Assembly (NCBI RefSeq): GCF_000173415.1
Contig: NZ_ABXW01000005.1
Location: forward strand, 1-53,685
DNA: 53,685 nt
Reading direction: 5' to 3'
Origin: Providencia alcalifaciens DSM 30120
Lineage (GTDB): Bacteria; Pseudomonadota; Gammaproteobacteria; Enterobacterales; Enterobacteriaceae
Under the pieces are notes generated by a model. It was not told the origin of the DNA. It saw only the letters and a list, made by a program, of their open reading frames with translations, and did no database searches. Each line of letters begins with the position of its first letter. The stretch's first letter is position 1. The position numbers and the translations under genes were made by a program. Of this stretch, positions 50,425-53,685 are shown piece after piece.

Positions 50425-50462
50425 AGAAAAAATGAAAAACTAATCCCCTTTAAGGGGATTAG
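50425..50462 (-). terminator. Terminator of fimbrial operon 3
   Basis: CTAATCCCC/GGGGATTAG stem with a five-base loop; on the minus strand it is followed by TTTTTCATTTTTTC. It lies 140 bp after the Sel1-SPOR stop, so the minus-strand operon ends there, after rather than before the SPOR gene. Confidence 0.82.
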
Positions 50463-50601
50463 CGAAGTGATTAAAAAATAATACTGATAATGTGATTTTT
50501 TTTGTATAAAACGAGTAAAAAATTATTGATCTTATACGGGTAAAACATCTTATAGTGGGTGCTAAAAATAAGCTTGGTTCTTATACCTAAACATCGATAT
50601 A

Positions 50602-51723
50602 TTAATTCAGTTCAGATTGAACATGTTGAATGCTGCGCACCCACGGTTTATCCCGTTGAAACGCAGAAGGTAAATTGTGTATGGCGTGTTTGGCCGAGCG
50701 GATTGACGGGTATTCACCATACACGAGCACATACCATTGGCGGTTATTTCTGACGGTTTCATACACCAAATAATTACTCAATTTATGTCGACGAGCTTGT
50801 TCATAAAGCCCTTCAGCGCTGGCAGCACTCCCTAGTTGTAGCGTGTAATGGCGAGAGGATGCAGAACGAATATCGCCGCCTAAATTGGTGCTCTCAGCGG
50901 TTTTTTTTGTCGTGGGGATCGTGACTTCTATCGGCTTGCTAGGCATGTCGATTGGTATCGATTCTATCTGTTCAGTTTCACTTTTTTGTTCGGACGGGGG
51001 TAGCACGAGGGTAATGATCACTTCCGTGGGTTCGTCAGGCACAGTTTCGTCTATCACGGGAGGTAATTGTTGCTGGAGGTGGGCGTTATGTGCCGCGGCG
51101 AGCATCAGACGTTCTCGATACTGGGCAATAGGTTGCCATATTGTCGTCAGCGCATTTTGTAATGCCCGAATAGAGGTGTAAATTCGGTGCGGTTTATGGT
51201 TTTGCGATGCCTCTAGCAATGCATGGTTTTCCTTGGAAGATAATTCCATCGTGTCAGCTTGTGACTCAGGTTGAACGGGTTCCGTCATCGGAGAACGGAC
51301 TAAGGAGTATGAATACTGTTGGCAAAGTTGTGCATTAAACTCATCTGCTGTGACACGCATTTCGTCCTGAATGTCATCTAACGCTTCTTGCGCCATCGCT
51401 TGTACTTCGTTATTTGCGGCGATGGCTTTTTTCAGCCACCACGTTGCACAGGCTGAGCTTTGAGGTCCGCCTTCTCCGGTAAAAAACAAAATCCCCAAGT
51501 GGTATTGACCAAGAGGGTAACCTTGTAAAGCGGATTGCTGAATATAGTAACGCCCTTTTGCAAGATCAACAGGGACGCCATCGCCATTGATGGATTGCAC
51601 GCCGAGGTCATGAATTTGCTCAAGGGAGGTTGAGGGTGTTGCCGAAAGTGCAGGGCGGTATAACAGCATTGGAAGCCCGATGAACAGTAGCGTTAGAAAG
51701 TGGCGGCGGTAAGTGGCTATCAT
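50602..51723 (-). CDS. Sel1-SPOR periplasmic protein in a fimbrial operon
   Basis: 373 residues. An N-terminal hydrophobic signal or anchor (about 9-28) is followed by Sel1-like helical repeats (about 40-107: GDGVPVDLAKGRYY, LGILFFTGEGG), then a charged Glu/Pro/Thr-rich linker with predicted helix, and a C-terminal SPOR domain (290-373). Without gaps, 40 of 84 SPOR residues equal those of DamX at 13035-13961. SPOR domains bind denuded septal peptidoglycan and Sel1 repeats bind proteins. It is last in the usher-adhesin-SPOR order, 68 bp after the adhesin with a 9-bp hairpin (GCTTAGTGG/CCACTAAGC) in between. A role in placing fimbriae or coupling them to division is inference. Confidence 0.88.
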   Translation of the reverse strand: MIATYRRHFLTLLFIGLPMLLYRPALSATPSTSLEQIHDLGVQSINGDGVPVDLAKGRYYIQQSALQGYPLGQYHLGILFFTGEGGPQSSACATWWLKKAIAANNEVQAMAQEALDDIQDEMRVTADEFNAQLCQQYSYSLVRSPMTEPVQPESQADTMELSSKENHALLEASQNHKPHRIYTSIRALQNALTTIWQPIAQYRERLMLAAAHNAHLQQQLPPVIDETVPDEPTEVIITLVLPPSEQKSETEQIESIPIDMPSKPIEVTIPTTKKTAESTNLGGDIRSASSRHYTLQLGSAASAEGLYEQARRHKLSNYLVYETVRNNRQWYVLVYGEYPSIRSAKHAIHNLPSAFQRDKPWVRSIQHVQSELN

Positions 51724-51749
51724 GAGATTCTTATCGTTGAAGTATATGG

Positions 51750-51780
51750 GCTTAGTGGCGCGTGGTGAAAACCACTAAGC
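51750..51780. repeat. Hairpin between adhesin and Sel1-SPOR genes
   Basis: GCTTAGTGG and CCACTAAGC, 9-bp arms around 13 bases. No T run on the minus strand, so partial attenuation or mRNA processing rather than full termination. Confidence 0.55.
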
Positions 51781-51791
51781 GGTGAGGTGGG

Positions 51792-52907
51792 TTATTCCCA
51801 GTCAATGGTGACGGTCGCAGAAGCAGAGGCGGCGCCGGATTTAAAGCCCTGCCCAAGTGCACAGAGGCTAAAACGGTAAGGGATTAAATTTTGACCGACA
51901 GTTAGCTCCCCCAAATTCACTTCGTTTGCAGGTGGGGTGAGATTACCAGTACCAAAATTGATCCCACTTGTATGGCAGGGTGCATATATCGATTTAATCG
52001 AAGCACGTATAGTTGCAGGAGCGATCTCGCCGGTAGCATCCATAGTCATTTTTAAGTCATTTGAATATGTTTGAGTCGTGCCGTTAAGCGTCAATTTGGC
52101 GGGGGTATGTGCATCTGCACTGCCAGTACAGTTGATTGTAAAATTCCCATCAATCGACCCTAAAACATCTTTGCGGTTTCCTCCTGGTGTGCCAGAGGTA
52201 TTGCCTTCCCACTCCCAAATATTCACTTTGCCAAAATCAATCTTAGGTGGTGTAGAAATAGAGCAGGATAACCGAGTTTTTACTGTGATAAATCCTGCTG
52301 AAGAAAGGGGGATCCCCGGCTCCATATATAGACCAGCGTAGAAAGCAGGGATACTATATTTCCCTGGCTGTGCATTAGGTCCCACATAAATAGCAACCAT
52401 TCCATTAAAAGATATACTTCTTCCCGCTCCCATCGGGTTCGGAAAACTATTATAAGATGTTCCTGTAACACAATATGTAAATGGAGAATTTTGGATCACT
52501 GCGCTACCAGTAGCAGTCGTCTTTCCGTAAGAATTAAACGTGGCTCCACCATTATCTCCTCCTCCTCCATAAGTATTAACCGTAGCATCCTTTACAATAA
52601 AAAGGATGTCTTCAGCAATCTTTAATCCCGTATATTTACCATCTGAAGATGTATATGTTGTGCTTGCGCTATTCCATATTGAATTATCATCAGCACTACG
52701 AATATTAAAAGCAAAACAGCTTTGACCCATGAGAGTTTGGTACCCCCAACCTGTTGCTGAACGATATGTATCATTAACAGCATCACTCCATACTAAACCC
52801 TCTCCCACATCATATTCACCAGAAGCTCCGCTAAGAGATAAAGCGTAAGGCTGACCTAGCAAAAAGAAACAAATACTCCCAATCAATTTATAAAAATAAT
52901 GTTTCAT
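51792..52907 (-). CDS. Two-domain fimbrial adhesin, operon 3
   Basis: 371 residues. A signal peptide ends near residue 23 (GQPYALS). The N-terminal domain (about 24-215) is Gly/Ser/Tyr-rich with a cysteine pair (QSCFAFN, FTYCVTG). Its layout (GYQ...C...YTGLKIAEDI...YCVTG...GKYSIP) recalls the F17G/GafD lectin family, a guess from pattern only. The C-terminal pilin domain starts near LSCSISTPPKIDFG and ends TVTIDWE. It follows the usher by 18 bp. Confidence 0.85.
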   Translation of the reverse strand: MKHYFYKLIGSICFFLLGQPYALSLSGASGEYDVGEGLVWSDAVNDTYRSATGWGYQTLMGQSCFAFNIRSADDNSIWNSASTTYTSSDGKYTGLKIAEDILFIVKDATVNTYGGGGDNGGATFNSYGKTTATGSAVIQNSPFTYCVTGTSYNSFPNPMGAGRSISFNGMVAIYVGPNAQPGKYSIPAFYAGLYMEPGIPLSSAGFITVKTRLSCSISTPPKIDFGKVNIWEWEGNTSGTPGGNRKDVLGSIDGNFTINCTGSADAHTPAKLTLNGTTQTYSNDLKMTMDATGEIAPATIRASIKSIYAPCHTSGINFGTGNLTPPANEVNLGELTVGQNLIPYRFSLCALGQGFKSGAASASATVTIDWE

Positions 52908-52925
52908 ATTTTATTAATCCTTTTA

Positions 52926-53685
52926 TTACCTAAAGTTTGTCCATTGTGAAAATGGCGGTTTTTCTTCATGCGCTAGGTCTTCTAATTTCTGTATTCTCGA
53001 AGCAAAGCTAACCGGCTCTTTCGTAGTTAACACCACCTCTGTTCTACTTTCAGTACCACAGGGATATGTCACTTGGCGGATAGGCATATCGGCGGAGACG
53101 TCCACATGGCGTAAATCAAAATTCACCTGACATTGCTGTGCGGCCGCGTCCCCCCACTTCACCAACAATTCCCCCGTTTCAGGTAAACCTGTGAGGTACA
53201 CTTGCCCTCCATCCCCCACAATGCTGCTCATGTTGTCAGCACTGTTATCGGTTATTAAGGTGGCTATCGCCCCAAATGGCACAGACTTGGCACCCTGTTT
53301 TAAGGTCATTAACACTTGGTAGCCGATACGGGTACGGAAACTGGCTTTCACCACCGCACCTTTGGTTGGGTAAACATTGGTATTGGATTGCGGCAAATCG
53401 ACATTTTCAGGCAGCGTACTGGGGTCTAAACCAATGCTGTTTTTGTTATAGTCGGAGAGGTAAGGCGCCACGGCGTAGCCTCGCCAATCGGTCACGGCAG
53501 TACCGCCATTGACGCTGACACCCTCGGCGCCCGGTGCACTAATCAGGGCAACGGAATCGCCCATCGAACGGCTTAAGGTTAGTCCTTCAGAATGTAACAA
53601 TGCGCCACCACTGGCGTTCATATTGATGGATTGAGCATTATTACTGTAGCTATAGCCCCCACTGAGACTGCCTTTATCGCCTTGG
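52926..53685 (-). CDS. Fimbrial usher C-terminus, operon 3 (runs off the window)
   Basis: The frame is open to the right edge, so only the C-terminal 250 or so residues are seen; no start is inside the window. Late usher features are present: GVSVNGGTAVTDWRGYAVAPY, YPTKGAVVKASFRTRIGYQVL and VYLTGLPETGELLVKWG, then CQVNFDL and VTYPC. After this last conserved cysteine, where ushers normally end (operon 1 ends VICK), 43 more residues follow (GTESRTEVVL...FSQWTNFR) with a helical charged stretch RIQKLEDLAHEEK. Confidence 0.9.
   Translation of the reverse strand, partial: QGDKGSLSGGYSYSNNAQSINMNASGGALLHSEGLTLSRSMGDSVALISAPGAEGVSVNGGTAVTDWRGYAVAPYLSDYNKNSIGLDPSTLPENVDLPQSNTNVYPTKGAVVKASFRTRIGYQVLMTLKQGAKSVPFGAIATLITDNSADNMSSIVGDGGQVYLTGLPETGELLVKWGDAAAQQCQVNFDLRHVDVSADMPIRQVTYPCGTESRTEVVLTTKEPVSFASRIQKLEDLAHEEKPPFSQWTNFR

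Noticed and set aside
38766-53685. Direct repeat of the selC 3' end marking the far border of an island
   Set aside because: I scanned for copies of GTGATCTTCCGCCA and saw none within the window; no integrase was found. An island cannot be delimited.

Overview
The window reads as chromosomal DNA of an enteric gammaproteobacterium of the Morganellaceae, most likely Providencia or a close relative. This is inferred from moderately AT-rich DNA, proteins close to their E. coli counterparts in E. coli-like gene blocks, and MrpJ-like regulators tied to MR/P-type fimbriae. No rRNA, CRISPR array, intact insertion sequence or integrase was seen.

Left part (1-38,400) is core genome. yjcH and actP follow acs on the minus strand. 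Divergent from acs is sodA, behind a strong Fur box, then yiiM, a LysR regulator, a pirin and a MORN-type lipoprotein. The aroK-aroB-damX-dam-rpe-gph-trpS block follows. Next come hofMNOQ (pilus/DNA-uptake type genes, with hofP apparently collapsed into hofQ) divergent from mrcA; nudE; igaA with a frameshift; hslR-hslO; pckA; yhhW; a previously unmarked RyhB small RNA with its own Fur box; yhiN; pitA; uspB/uspA; gdhA; and rsmJ-prlC. Most convergent pairs share a bidirectional hairpin terminator.

Right part (38,671-53,685) is accessory. It starts at selC (tRNA-Sec), a well-known integration hotspot, followed by a broken rhuM-like gene. A minus-strand chaperone-usher operon comes next (39,467-46,394): XRE regulator, major pilin, chaperone, usher, two minor pilins, second chaperone and tip adhesin. 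Its core genes are far more AT-rich than its two ends, and the usher signal peptide is frameshifted in a homopolymer. Then come a decayed alkylsulfatase gene, yibL, and a mirror-image plus-strand head of a second fimbrial cluster (XRE regulator, broken pilin, broken minor pilin). The window ends in a third, minus-strand fimbrial operon: usher running off the edge, two-domain adhesin, and a Sel1-SPOR protein whose SPOR domain matches the local DamX at 40 of 84 positions.

The best candidate for something undescribed is that last operon: a chaperone-usher fimbria linked to a periplasmic DamX-like SPOR protein and to an usher with an unusual C-terminal tail. Several genes here are interrupted. 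Because many of the breaks are single-base indels in homopolymers, real decay or phase variation must be separated from sequencing error.
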